From Prinia subflava (taxonomy: Eukaryota > Chordata > Aves > Passeriformes > Cisticolidae), in the NCBI RefSeq assembly GCF_021018805.1, contig NC_086247.1, positions 5,401,230-5,465,229 of the forward strand: a stretch of 64,000 nucleotides of DNA, read 5' to 3'. A model generated the notes under the pieces. The model was given only the letters and a program-made list of their open reading frames with translations, did no database searches and was not told where the DNA came from. A program made the translations under genes and the position numbers. Numbering within the stretch: position 1 is the stretch's first letter; each line of letters starts with the position of its first letter. Shown piece after piece: positions 36,961 to 48,975 of this stretch.

Positions 36961-39574
36961 GCTCCTTCCAGCAGCAGTGTGGTGACAATTCCAGGCAAGC
37001 GTGTTTTCCAGCTCGTGTTCCCCATCTCTGCCATACTGTCCCTCTCTCTCTCCTCCACCCAGATACATAAGGAATAATAAATAATGTTCTAAAAGGTTAG
37101 AAAATGGGATGGTGGGGGGGCCAAGTGTGATCAGAGTGGGGAACGGCTGCGCTTCTAAAATAAAAGTGGGCAGCAGCAGTGGAGCAAAGGTTGACGTGGT
37201 AATTAATAACCCTTAAAGAAAAAAAATTATGCGACAACATACTTCTGTGTCTACCCACTCTACAAATAAATCTCTCTCATCATATTCAGCAGAGAGCTGT
37301 AAAGCAGAGAGGTATATGAATAGACAAGACTAGAAATCTCACTGTAGTCCACAACTGTCAGATTCACCTTAAGTGCTTTAAAACCAGTCTAAATTATTAC
37401 AATATCAATGCAGTCATACCTGAGAATATATGTATGTATAGAAGTGCAAAAATACTGCTCTTAAACCTTTAAACTCCTAAAAAATAAATTAAAAAATAAA
37501 ATTATCTTAAAGATGTGCATCTGATGGCCACACAGTAAAAGATGCTCACTTCATCTGTTGTGAGAGTGTGGAGTGGGTACATTTCAAAAGGTAGGAAGTA
37601 TAGTTCTGATCCAAAAGCACATGAGGACAGTCCTTGTTGTTTTATAAACAGAAGAGATACAAAGCTGTGGAGTGTCCTTGTGCAGGCAAATAGATGTGGA
37701 CGAGTGCATATGTCTGAGGAGCACAAAGGAGGGACAATAAGAAGTAAGTTTAAGCCGAGTGTTTAAACTGTGAGTGTTTGCTGTGTAATGACTGCAGAGA
37801 GCTCTTTCCACTTCCACAGAACTATTTTTATTTCTTTGTTTGTTTGTTGTTGTCAGCAGTAAGGAGAAAGAGATCTGACGCTGCTGCTGTCTCTGTCTCC
37901 TTCTCTAAAACCCTGTTCCTCCTCTCTGGTGTCCCTTGTCGTACCTAAATCATCTTTGTCTGTGTAGCTGGAAATGCTTCCTAATTCAAACCTAGGAATG
38001 GTCTGGGTATGACCCAACACAGTTACTCGTATATTTGTTTGTATATGTATTTATATATATTTGTATATCCTTGTACATAGGTTAAGAGGCACCTGTCTCT
38101 CATGTTCAACCAGATTTGAAAATCAGAGTGGTTTTGAGTCCCAGTTCTGCATTTTGCTACATCTGTAGATCCTCCTAAAATCAGCAGGAGCTAGAATATA
38201 GTTTAAGTTTATAGATACAGAACAGAGGGCAGAATTGTGCCCACCTTTTCTCTATGTTTACAAACATTTTCCTCTTGCAAGCTACAGAACAAGGAATTCG
38301 GGTTGGCAGGACCTCATGTCCAGTTCTTATGCAGAAGTGCTGTAAAAATTACCTGGGAATTGTGTTCCATCCCAAGGGAAATTGATAAGGTAAAGCATAG
38401 AAAAGGAAAATATAAGCAGTTATTTGGAGTCAGTGCTTCAATTTGAAAAATAATTTCAGGAGGAACTTGACCTCATCACAACAGGTCTTCTTGACAAGGG
38501 GCTCTTTGATCCATGGTAATGACAGTGCTCACAAGTTTAACTGAAGAGGATGATTTTGGATACTTACATTAATTAAACTAAAGCACTGTAGGGCTACAGT
38601 CCTTCAGAGTCTGGGCACATGACATGGTGTATTTCTGCATGACATTTGGTGTTTGCTTCAAACTCAGAATATGTAAATCTTGAGACTTCTTTGTAATAAC
38701 AGAGAGGGAATAAAAGTGCCTGTCAAAATGCCTGTAAAAAGAGCACAGACCTGATCATGTGTCTGACACTGAGACACCAGTAACAGAGCCACAATCCTGT
38801 TTACATGTGTTACAGAGATGAACAGTGCATAATCCAGGGGCAGCTCAGTGAGGCACAGAGCAGTGACCCTCTCATCAGCACAAGCAGATGATTGAAGGTC
38901 AAAGGGCTCTGGGTAATACACATTAACACTCTGCAAGTATTCCTACAGGGTCCTACTCTGCTGCTCTGGGCAGGTGATTACAGAGAAGCCTGAATTTGCA
39001 CAGTGCTGAAAACTTCTGTCAGAAATGACTCTGGGTAAGGCAGGGAAGCCTGATGTTTTCATGAGCACTGCTTGGCCACATAAATCTTCTGTGGGAGCTG
39101 TTCATGGAAAGTCAGGGCTCTGAGGCTGGTATCAGTGGAAACAGAAAGGATGTTCCCCACCTCAGATATCCAGTATTTAATTCTTAGTGTCCCCCAGTCC
39201 TGCAGCTCTTTCCATTGCTTAACCTGGAAAGCTAAGGAGAGATTTTTTTCATTTTCCCTTATGGTTTTTTCTATTATATTTTTATTAGTTTAGTAATGGA
39301 TGGGAACATGGGTCTTTCTTTTGTTTTGTGCATGGCTGTTAAGAGCTGCTCCCTCAATGATCACTTATTGTTCACTAGCACTGTTCTAAGGGGAAAAAAA
39401 ATTATATCTCATGATATAATGAAGCATCTTTTAAAATCTCAATCCTAATTTTCATTAGTCACTCACGGTGGCTCTCAGAGCTCAGACAAAAGAAGACTTA
39501 TACAGTAGTTGCTGTTCTAAAGTCAGCATTTGCCAACAAGTTGAGGCAGGATTTTTGGAAATGCTGCAGCCAGG
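36961..39574. other. Unique non-coding DNA (possible first intron)
   Basis: AT-rich and featureless apart from an AT-rich stretch near 38030-38075 and a short TTTG run near 37836-37848. No CR1 or LTR recognised. If the candidate first exon at 36.6-36.87 kb is real, this is the start of its intron. Confidence 0.45.
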
Positions 39575-39656
39575 GTTTGGGGTTTTTTTGTTGTTTGTTG
39601 GTTTTTTGGTTTTGGTTTGGTTTTGGTTATTTGTTTGTTTTTTTGGTTTTTTTTAA
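39575..39656. repeat. T/G-rich low-complexity tract
   Basis: TTTTGG, TTTGTTTG and long T-run units over about 80 bp. It gives phenylalanine- and leucine-rich translations in plus frames. Confidence 0.88.
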
Positions 39657-41208
39657 TAAGGAAGATGCTTTTTTCCAGATCCTGCTCTGTAGTAAGCTGA
39701 AGCAAAAGATGATTTGAAGAAGAATGTTGTACCTTGCCTTTAGTTTAACAATACTATTCATTTTATTTTGAACCTGTTTGTACAGTGCTGATTATTATTC
39801 TATTCAGCAATCACACTCTGTTATTTTTCCCTCTTGCAATATTATGTTTTTTCCCTTTGCACTCTATTGTGCTTGGCTAGATTCACTGTTTAATAAGACA
39901 GACACTTAACCATGGAGAAGTTTTCCCAGTGAGGAGGGGGCTGATGGGATCTTTACATTAGAAACTGGACACTGCTCTGTTTGGTTCCCTTAAAATTATA
40001 TACCCAATCCATACTTTATACAGAAATAACCTTTTTTTTTTGCCAATTTTCATCTTTTTCCAGAGTTAGACTGGTCTTGGCAGGTTCTCTTAGTCTAACT
40101 GACACCCATGATGCTGCAATGGGAACCTTTGTGTCCACTGAGCAGATACCCCCTCAGCACTCAGGAAGGTTATAATTCCTTCTGTTGGCCTTCTATAATT
40201 CCTTGGTCTATTGGCTCAGTGATGTAAGCCTTGGTTCTCCGTTCTGTGACCCCTGGGTCCATCACTTTCCTTGCTCATGGTTTGAAACCTTCTTCCCCCA
40301 CTGGTGAGACAATCTGAGTGTCTGTGCTTCCCCCCAGCACAGCTCTGACAGGAGTGTGTCCATGAGCACAGAGCAGGTGTCTCACTTTGTGTGTATTTCT
40401 TCTGGTCCCCTCTGTCCCCAGTTCCCTCCCTTGCATGCTGGTGGTTCCTGACATGCTGCAAGAACCTCAGGGCCTGTGGTGTAGCATGACCTCTGCCAAC
40501 ACTGCTCCAAGAGGGCATGGGCTGAAACCACCTGGGCTGTTGTGGCTGCTGGGCTGATCCTCCTTCAGAAGGTCAGCACCGTGACATGCCTGATCTCTAC
40601 TTGTTGGGAGAGTGAGTCAGAAGCTGGCTTCCTCCAAATGTTCCAAATCCAACAGGATATGATTTTATTCCCTCTCTAATCCTATTATTAGTGCCTGCAA
40701 TGTTAAGGACTCTGTTATTCAGCAGTTTTATTTCTTCCCTGTTCTACTGCTGCAGATGGAGCATCCAAACAAAGTGTAAAAGGAAGAATTTCTTTATTTT
40801 ATACACTCAAATGTTGCTGATATCCATGTGCTGTCCCATATTGAAACAGAATACCTTTTGGAGGAGGGAGAAGCTCTGGTCCTCCTGCAAATCTGCCAGA
40901 AATCTCATGGCATTTCTGCTTCTCTCTCAGGTTCAGACATGTCTTGGTGTGGAGTCTTTGTTTCTGTAGCCTCCACACCTCTAACCTGGGTATGTTTCAG
41001 TACTAAGGTCATTTTCAGTGGTCACAGAGAGACTCACAAAGTTTACTTCTCTTACTGCACATGAGACACTGCAGGTAAATGCAATATCCTGATACACTCT
41101 TCCTACCTGTTGTGTTTTTTCAGGGGAATAAGAGAACATAAGCAGTACTTTCACCTTTTCTTGGTATATACACTCACTAAATTGATGATTTTGTAGTAGT
41201 ATATCTAG
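39657..41208. other. Unique non-coding DNA
   Basis: A moderately GC-rich part (about 40200-40570) shows no recognisable repeat family or exon. Nothing else seen. Confidence 0.45.
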
Positions 41209-41256
41209 TATGTATGTATGTATGTATTTATATATGTGTATATATATATATATACA
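41209..41256. repeat. (TATG)n/(TA)n compound microsatellite
   Basis: Four or more TATG units run into a TA tract. Confidence 0.9.
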
Positions 41257-43309
41257 CAAAACCATGTATATATAGTAGTTATATTCATCATAATTCCTTT
41301 TTATTTGTTCTTAGCTATGAGGTGTTGTCATGGATTGCTAAGACCTTGTGCACTCTGTTGGAATGAGGTGAAACTGTAGGTATGAAACAACAGACTTGTA
41401 CTGAAAAAGCTTATCAGTGGTGTGACAGTAAATTGATGTTTGTCTTATTTGGATGGAAACTTCAAACTCTGGTTACTGGATTTTGAGGATTCACAGAATG
41501 CAGCACAATGACAAGTGGGACTTTCTTATTGTAACTTGGCTTGGTAGGGGCCAGCAGTGTTATTAAGACCCTGGTGCTACCTTTTAGCAGCCTGGGGAGG
41601 ACCAGGTTCTTTCTTGGTCCAGCTAATTGAGCAAAAAATCTCCCCATTGTATTGCTGTGCAGATCTGTACAACTGGGAAGGAATCCAGCTCTGCACCATC
41701 TTCTAATGTGCAATTTTGGTTTCCCTCATTGTTAACACTGCATTTATTTCTGAGGCTGGCAATCACAGTCTCATTACGTTTTTATGGCCCTAAAGAACGT
41801 GAGTGTTATTTGGAGGATGTGGCTTGAGTAAAATGTTGCTTATGTCTTGGTTAGTTTGTCAACCCATACTGCCAAAACCATTGTGGCAGTAGGAAAAGCA
41901 ATCCTGCTGTATGAGAATGATTTCTTAAAGACCAGAGCAAAAGAACCAGAATTTCCATCCACTGAATCCTAGACAAGAGAGGGGTTTCAGTATGAAAACT
42001 TCCATCTCTGTTAAATTTTCTATTCCTTTCTACTCTTAGGCTCCTGTTCTGCTCAGTGGCTTTGAGTTGACCTCATTGCAGGGAGATGATGCCTATGGAT
42101 GATGTAACCTCATATTCTTGCTAAATAGGCCCTTGGCTTGTAAGTGCCAGCCTTGAGGTGTCTGCATGAAACCACTGATTTTATTTGCATAAAAAGTCTC
42201 CCATTTGTTTCAGAGGTGATGGGGCAGAATAGGGCAACACCCACTTTTGGGAGATGGCTTCTCTTTGTATGCTCCTCTTCCAGATTTGTGTGCTCTAAAA
42301 TAAATTGAGTTCTTAACAGTGTTTTAGTTTCTGCAGAGGACTCTGGCCTACAGGTTTTGAGCTGGCAGTCTGCCAGTACCTGTAGCAACTACTCCCCCTC
42401 TGTGTGATTGAGCACCTGAGTGCTGCAGGTGCTGGCTCACATCTGCACAGCCCTCCTGTGCTATTAGGGCCCAACTACCCCACGTCAAAGGCCGTGAGGA
42501 GCTCTGTGGGACAAGGCAGGTGGATTTCATTTGATCTGAGCAGTGTCTGCTGCTGCAAGTATCTCTTCTTACAGGCACTTACAGAGTACACTGCCCTGCA
42601 TAATAAACCTGTTCTACACCCTGCAGTCGCACAGCGCTATTTATTTTCTTTTCCTGCCTGTCTTGGTTTAAAATCTCAGCTGAAAACTTCTTTTTTCTGT
42701 TCGTGCCTCATTGTTTTCTCTCTGTTTCCCTCACCCTTTGCAGCTGTGTTTAGTCTGAGCTGTGTGAGGGTGCAGTTTGCCACGGTAGATGTTAGAGGAA
42801 ATAAAGTCTCATTGTGTGATGTTCTAGAGTGCTTTGCTCCACAGCCACCCAGCCCTTGCACCACTGGAGGCTGTGGGATGTTTGCCACTGACCTCAGGAA
42901 CAGCAGGAGTCATCCCCGTGCACAAAAGTCTTTTCAGAAGGAAAGATAATGCACAAGGCTGTGAAGAGATTGTTGTTTGAGAAAGGCATGGAAGCCTGAA
43001 CCCTCTCGGTTGAAAAGCTTTTGTTGGCTGCCACGGATGGATCAAAGTCAAGCTGCTGTTTTAGCCTGGGATGTCACAACCACCTGAACATTTCTTGTCT
43101 TTGCTTGGGGAACCAGGCAGCAAAGTCAGGGGCATTGTGAGGCAAAAGAGGGACAAGGCAGAGAGACATTATTTCAGCAAGGCTACTCTTTTTTGAAAGA
43201 AGTCTATATGGATGAATGGATGAAATGCAGATGAATAATAATTCCAGAAGGTTACGTGAAAAGCCCTTAGATGTGTTCTTTCTTTTGTGGTGGGGAAAGG
43301 AGAAATAGA
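41257..43309. other. Unique non-coding DNA
   Basis: Contains the longest non-repeat open frame in the window (42404-42949, plus, 181 codons). It is cysteine-, serine- and leucine-rich without any domain, so I judge it a chance frame. No mobile element recognised. Confidence 0.45.
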
Positions 43310-43370
43310 TTTTGGATTGCATCAATTCATTCGGATTGCTTCAATTCTTTTGGATTGCATCAGTTCTTTT
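43310..43370. repeat. Three-copy tandem repeat, unit about 20 bp
   Basis: Three consecutive units of the form TTTTGGATTGCATCAATTC, with the middle one altered to TTCGGATTGCTTCAATTC. Units are 19-20 bp. A local minisatellite-like duplication. Confidence 0.85.
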
Positions 43371-44222
43371 GTCTGAAGAGGGAAGAAAGATTGTTAGAAA
43401 AAAAAAAGAAAAAAAATCCAGTGAAAAAACCTAGTGAGGAATGATCACCAGACTCTTGCTAATTTTTCGTAGCAGTGTAAATTAGGCCTTGTTTTCTTGA
43501 GGTGCCTTGCGTTGGTAGTGGGTGACATTAGTGCTTTATTAAACTTGCTGTGCTGAGGAGCTCATTGGTTTAGTGCAGCTAATAATAATACCCCGATGGA
43601 GAAACAGAAGGTGGGATAGCTCAGACATCGGAGTGCAGAAATAGGCGCTGCTAGTTGAACTAAAAATACACACCAGCATAACCCTCTTGCCTACAGCAGC
43701 ACATGCTGAGCACCTCTTGGATGCTGGCAGTGGGGGGAATGGCTTCCCTTGGTTTTTGGCAGCTGCTGGGTCTGCAGTGCTCCAGGCTGATTCCTTTGAG
43801 TGACTGCCTGACGTTACCTGAGGCGTGCACGGCCCCTCAGAGCAAGTTAATTAATATCTTTGGATAGTTAATCATTATCCAGAGTCATAAACACACTATA
43901 TAGGGTGAAACAGGCTGCATCAGATGACTTGTTAAGCCAATTTGTCCCAGGGTGGGACTTTGTGATCATGGAATCACCCATGACACGGGAGTGACCGGCA
44001 GCAGCCACCGAGATGTAACCATGGCTACTCTGTTCCACTGCTCCCTGCTCCTGCTTGGGGACAAACACCAGATGTCAAGATTGCTGCTGAATTATGAGCC
44101 TTGGAGTTATAGCACAGTGCGGTCAAAGAGATTTATCTAATTTTTTCCTTCTGCCTCCTGGGGTTTGCCCAGCCTCTCCCCTTGGGCACTGCATGGGTGA
44201 AATTCAGTTCAGCATATACAGG
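43371..44222. other. Unique DNA with clustered regulatory-type motifs
   Basis: Holds an HNF1-like palindrome (GTTAATCATTATC, 43867-43879), a TATATA sequence (about 43896-43902) and an X-box-like site (GTAACCATGGCTAC, 44015-44028). The last has one mismatch to the RFX consensus and also spans an ACCATGG. A few CpGs cluster at 43985-44010. These could mark an enhancer or minor promoter, but single motifs are frequent and the evidence is weak. No exon is recognised. Confidence 0.35.
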
Positions 44223-44255
44223 TTTTTCTGCTGTGAGCTTCAAAATCTCCATGAC
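44223..44255 (+). repeat. 33-bp dispersed repeat, copy A
   Basis: This stretch (starting TTTTTCTGCTGTGAGCTTC and ending CTCCATGAC) recurs at 49123-49155 with a single difference (G versus A at the eleventh base). It does not belong to any CR1 or LTR section I recognise. Flanks diverge at once on the right, while on the left both copies share a nearby GTGAAAT-like step. Confidence 0.75.
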
Positions 44256-44415
44256 AATAAGCTGAAAGTGGCCCAGATGTAGTGGGGATAGGGTACCCTG
44301 AAATAGGTTAGGTAGATGAAATTAGGACACATCTAATGCCAGAATCAGCAGTGCAACATGGATATCTGCTGCATTGTCAGATGGTAGATCAAAGGTGAGG
44401 AACGCTTCGTAGATG

Positions 44416-44497
44416 AATCATAGAATCATAGAACAATTTAAGTGGGAAACGACCTTTTAAGATCATCAAGTCCAACCTCTAACCCAGCACTGCTGAG
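44416..44497 (-). mobile_element. CR1 LINE 3'-end fragment
   Basis: Begins AATCATAGAATCATAGAACA, showing two intact octamer tail units, then GATCATCAAGTCCAACCTCT and AACCCAGCACTGC, the reversed last 80 bp of a CR1 subfamily. Very short, non-coding. Confidence 0.85.
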
Positions 44498-45254
44498 ATG
44501 AGGAAAAGTGCTGGGTGAAAAGAGGGAGTTAATTGCCTGTGTTGGGTACAAGTGATGAGACATTGTCTCCAGATAAAGGATACTTACACAAAGTGCTGAG
44601 ATAGTGAAGACGAGAAGCAAGGTCTGAATACTCTAATTTGAAATTTCTGGATTATGTGTAATAAAACCCAACTATGGTGGGAGTCCTTCCCTTGTTTGAG
44701 TACAGAGAGACCTGTGGGGTGGGACAGGAATGGACAAGGATGTGGCTGTAGCTACTTTGGTCACCACACCTGCAGGTAGGAGGAATACAGGGGCTGCATC
44801 ATCACTCCTGCCTTGCTTCCTCTCCCAAAGTCAGGTGCCTGCTTCCTGTACGGGCACAGGTGCATCTCTCAATCTCTCAGGGCAGAACGTGTCAGGATAT
44901 TGCATGACAATGCTGAGCTTTTTTTTTTTTTTTTTTTACTTTATTACAACCAGGAGATGCATGCAAGGACATCAATCTCTTTTGTGTCTCCTCTGGAACT
45001 CTTTGGAGTTTGAGGGTTCAGCTGGAGACAGAGCAGGCAAAGCACAGAAGGGTTTTTTTTTTTTTTTTCTCTTGGAATAGGTGTTTCTTTGTGTGGACTT
45101 CTCTGAGTTGAGCTTACCTTCATAAAGGGAGCACCAAGAGTGCCAAGCTTCCTTGCCTGTCTTTCTTAGCCAGTCTGAGCTTCTTTCTGGGACTGCTATT
45201 GTACTTACTCTCTGATGAAGTGAATAGCAAAAAGCTATTTTTGTTCACAGGATA
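44498..45254. other. Unique DNA with two poly(T) tracts
   Basis: Poly(T) runs at 44919-44937 (19) and 45053-45068 (16) enclose about 115 bp. On the minus strand an AATAAA stands 2 bp before the A19 run, which resembles a retroposed 3' end; see findings. Otherwise nothing is recognised. Confidence 0.5.
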
Positions 45255-45400
45255 GTTTCCTAGGATAATTCTGGTTGGAAGAAACATCTATTCCAATCAC
45301 CTCCTAAAACCAGGGTCACCTGTGGGGTCAGATGAGCTTTCTTAGGGTTTTATCTAGTCCAGCTTTTTATACATCTATAACAGAAAGTGAGTGTCTAAAA
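45255..45400 (-). mobile_element. Probable CR1 LINE 3'-end fragment, strongly decayed
   Basis: The order AGGATAATTCTGGTTGGAAG, TCCAATCACCTCCTAAAACC and TTTTATCTAGTCCAGC follows the reversed 3' end of an older CR1 subfamily (TTGGAAG-AGACCTC... then TCCAG). Identity is low, so the assignment is tentative. Confidence 0.55.
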
Positions 45401-46562
45401 TCTTCTGAGTTGTCAGGACCAGAGTAATCAGGAGCTTTCAGAGAGAGTTTTGAGAGAGAGACAGGTCTGGCAGCACATGCAAAGAGCATTTCCACGAGGA
45501 CTTCTGACCGTGGAGGTTTCCAGGGGAAACTCAGCAGCTCTGAAAGGAGAGTGGTGTGCAGAGCATGACAGAGGTAGAAATGAACTTATCAAAAGCCTTC
45601 TTGGGCTGTCAAGGGCAGGTTTATTCCTCAGCATAAGTGGCTTCCTCTGGGGACTTGTGGAATATGCAGTGCTGAGGTTGGCAGTGCAGTGAGTCTGGCT
45701 TGCCCTGTGTCTGTACTTGGTAGATGACTCTTCTGGGAGATAATGCCTCAGGTCAGTGACTTAATTATGTCTGGTTTGGAGACCTTTTACCATACCTAAC
45801 TCAAGGCTTGTAGGATGGCTTTTGGAAGAATCATCTTGTTCAGCAGCAATAATCACCAATTACTAAGAAAAGATCACCTTATTTAGTCATTTCCCACTGG
45901 TCTCATCTTCCCACCAAACGCTCTGCTTATAAAAGCTTTTCTTTCAGGACCAGTGTGACTGATGATCAGAACCCCTACATCACAGGAACATTTTCAAAAG
46001 AGTTTGAGGGCCAATTATATAAATGTTTCCTCTTTTGTAAAACAGCTTGGGACTTGTAAACATATTAAGTCCACATATCTCTACATAATTCATGATGATG
46101 AATTATTTACTTGCATAAGCTGTGTTTTAATGAAGGAAATTTTTTTTCCTAATATGAGGGAAATAAAGATATTTTAGATAATTTTGAAAAAAGTAGCTGC
46201 CATTTCACTCTTTTGCTTTTCTTGTGATTTCCAGTTGATTTTTCTGATGAGTGTGTTCTTCAGGAGTGGCTGATACCAGATCTGTAGTGTGTGAAGGTGG
46301 CTTCCTCAGCACCAAAACCCACAAAACCTTTCAGCAGAATAAGCCTTATCAGAAATCAAGGACTCCACTTCATGTTGTAAATGTGCAAAGGGCACATTTT
46401 GGAACTCAGAATTTTAGAATCGTTGTTTATTTTCCAGATGAAATTGAGGATGACAACTTAAATCTGTGTAAAGTAAGGGTGAATGCTGTTACTATGGAGT
46501 CCTTTTTATGATACTTTTGAGTTTGAGCCTTATTTATGAGATTATTTTGAACTTTGTCCCTT
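45401..46562. other. Unique non-coding DNA
   Basis: Includes an 86-codon frame (46251-46511). It overlaps a small segment, 46438-46472, bounded by TTTTCCAG and GTAAGG; see findings. No repeat recognised. Confidence 0.45.
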
Positions 46563-46588
46563 TATATATATATATATATATATATATG
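46563..46588. repeat. (TA)13 microsatellite
   Basis: Uninterrupted TA repeats followed by TGTCTATATGG. Confidence 0.93.
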
Positions 46589-48589
46589 TCTATATGGATC
46601 ATTCTGTTGCATTTTCTTTCCTCTCCCCTTCCTTTTCCTCCCTCAACAACAGATGATTTTGAAGACAGCATGAATGAAACAAAATGTTGGCATGGTCTAG
46701 CTGAATTTCCTGAGAAGATAAACATTAAGTTAAATGTGAGACATATGCCTTAGTGTGTGACTGTAATTTTATAGGTTCTTTTATATGTTATGGTTGGCAA
46801 CAGAATCCCTGTAGCCTATTCTGGCTACAAAGAACAGTATTTCTTAGTCTTAAGGAAGACATGTGATTTAAAATCTGTATATGCTACCAGCTGTGTGAGT
46901 GTTATACTGTGTGAGTGCTGCAGTGTATCTTGGTTATAAGTATTGTCCATTCCAATTCATCTCATAATCAAAGATGGTTATTCAAGCATGGTGCAGGGGA
47001 TAATGTTCTTATCAGAAGTCCTCTTTTCTGCCTTCATCCCCCTTTGGAGTTGAACTGTCTGGAGGTGGTGTCCCTCCATTTGCTCCCACTGTGGAATGCA
47101 GGCTTGCATTGGGTGAGAATATTTCCTCTGATGGCTGCACAGGTACAAAATTAGAGGAATATTGGCTCTAGCTCATCCTGTGAGACTTTAGTTTGTGCAG
47201 CCAGACCATCAGAGGATAAATGCTGTGCCCTTCCCCAGCCCCCTTTATTTTGGGGACCACTTGCATAATCTTGGAGTACTTTGAACTGCAATGAAATTTG
47301 CTCATCCCCTCTCACCTTATTACACAAGGATCCCCATGCTGAAATGACATTCACGATTTTTCTATGGTAATTTTCAGGTCTAGGAGTGCATTTTGTCTGA
47401 GATCCTCATCACGAGTGGAATTTATTTTAGTTCACTTTAGTAGAATCAGCTTCATTCAAAGAAGCTACCAGCTTTCTTTTTGTGGATAGGGCAGAGAAAT
47501 AGATGTTTCTAAGGAACTACCCAGTTAATTCTTTAAAAATGCATGGTTTAGGGCAGAAAAATCATGCTCAAGCTTTGTATTCACTGTCTGAACAGGAGCC
47601 TGGACAAGTAGTTGAGGAACAGCCATTTACCCTGTAGATGTATGTCCTTTTACTGAGTATGAACTTACTTATTGTCAAAATATGGAACAGGAGACAGACA
47701 TCCAGAGCCTTATCCCTCTTTTCCAAACACCCTTCACTCTTGTCTTTATGGCATAGTGATCTTTTGTTTTCCATCAATCATACACATTCCTACTGCCTTT
47801 GCCATTCAGGTTTCCAGTCTGTTCTGGCATTTTGCATGGCAAGACCACATTTCCTGTGACCTGCCATCCTGTTCTCTGTGTGATGCCACACTCTGGACTC
47901 CTGACTGATTACTGGACTAACACAGGGGAGAAATGGTGAAGTAATCCTAGCATTGCTTCAATCAATGGCATGTTTGGCAAAAATGTAACCTGTTCAGAAA
48001 CAGCATTTGAACTTGAAAGATGCAAAGATCCATGAGCCAGCTTGGCTAACAGAGGCACTATAACTTGCTTGGGCAGGTGCCCAGCTGCAGCAGGACGTCT
48101 CTGGGATGCACAGCTGTTGGGAAGGAAGATTTAGCCCAAGCAGAGCAGCATCTGCTCCTTGCCCCTGGGAGAGCTGCTTCAGAGACAGCTCAGGCACACC
48201 TCTGTAGTGGTTCAGAGATGCAGAACCCTTTGTTTGGAAGAGTAATTTAGCACTTTGTGTGGGTGCATTTATGGGAACACACAGATCCTCTTAAAGCAAT
48301 AGGCACGCTTCTGGTATTTGCAGGGGTTATGGCTGCACATTAAGAGAAAAAAGATAAAACAAAGCACATTTAGTAGAGGAAATTTCCATTATTCATCAGC
48401 AGTTCTTATTTGTATCTTGATAGCTTATTCGCTGTGGGGAAAGGAGTTGGAAGCTGATTTCCAAAAGGATGAAGTATGTCTGGTACTTAGTAAATCAAAA
48501 AACTTGTGGAAAGAATTGCACCTGAAGGTCTTATTCCTACAACTGCTATTAGGGTGGCAATAAGAGAGGCTGAGGATGTAAGGATACAG
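46589..48589. other. Unique non-coding DNA
   Basis: Contains the second exon-like segment, 46653-46735 (after a long pyrimidine tract and CAACAG); see findings. The frame 48318-48563 (81 codons) has a hydrophobic middle but no recognised family. Nothing else seen. Confidence 0.45.
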
Positions 48590-48975
48590 AGCTATTGGAA
48601 ATTGTCCAATAGAAGGCCATGGAGATGGTGAAGGGCCTGGAGGGGAGGTCACACAAGGAGTAGCCACTCCTTGGCCTGTTCAGGCTGAAGAAGAGGAGGC
48701 TGAAGGGAGAGACCTCATTGTAGTCCACACCTTCCTTGTGAGGTGAGGACAAGGGGCAGGCACTGATCTCTTCTCTGGTGAGAACAAGGCCAGAAATTTG
48801 GCTCAAGAGCATGAAGCTGTCAGGGGAGGTTTAGTTTGGGTATTAGGAAAAGGGGTATCACCCAGAGGGTGGTTGGACACTGGAACAGTCTCCCCAGGGA
48901 AGTGGTCACAGCATCAGCTTGATAAAGTTAAAAAAATTGGACAATGGTCTTAGGCACTTGGTCTCAGGTGCTGCA
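48590..48975 (+). mobile_element. CR1 LINE 3' fragment, sense
   Basis: GGCCATGGAGATGGTGAAGG, TTGGCCTGTTCAGGCTGAAG, CACCCAGAGGGTGGTTGGAC, ACACTGGAACAGTCTCCCCA and GGACAATGGTCTTAGGCACT follow the CR1 3' order. The terminal TCCAACTC...TTCTGTGA part is missing or unrecognisable, so this copy has lost its 3' end. About 385 bp, non-coding. Confidence 0.85.

Noticed and set aside
36432..37058. 208-codon minus-strand ORF over the GC-rich segment
   Set aside because: GC-rich DNA has few stop codons. The translation is alanine/proline-rich and low-complexity without a domain. A minus-strand transcript is possible but the frame itself is not evidence.
42404..42949. 181-codon plus-strand ORF
   Set aside because: Longest non-repeat frame, but about one of this length is expected by chance in 64 kb over six frames. 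No domain, no splice context and no family resemblance.
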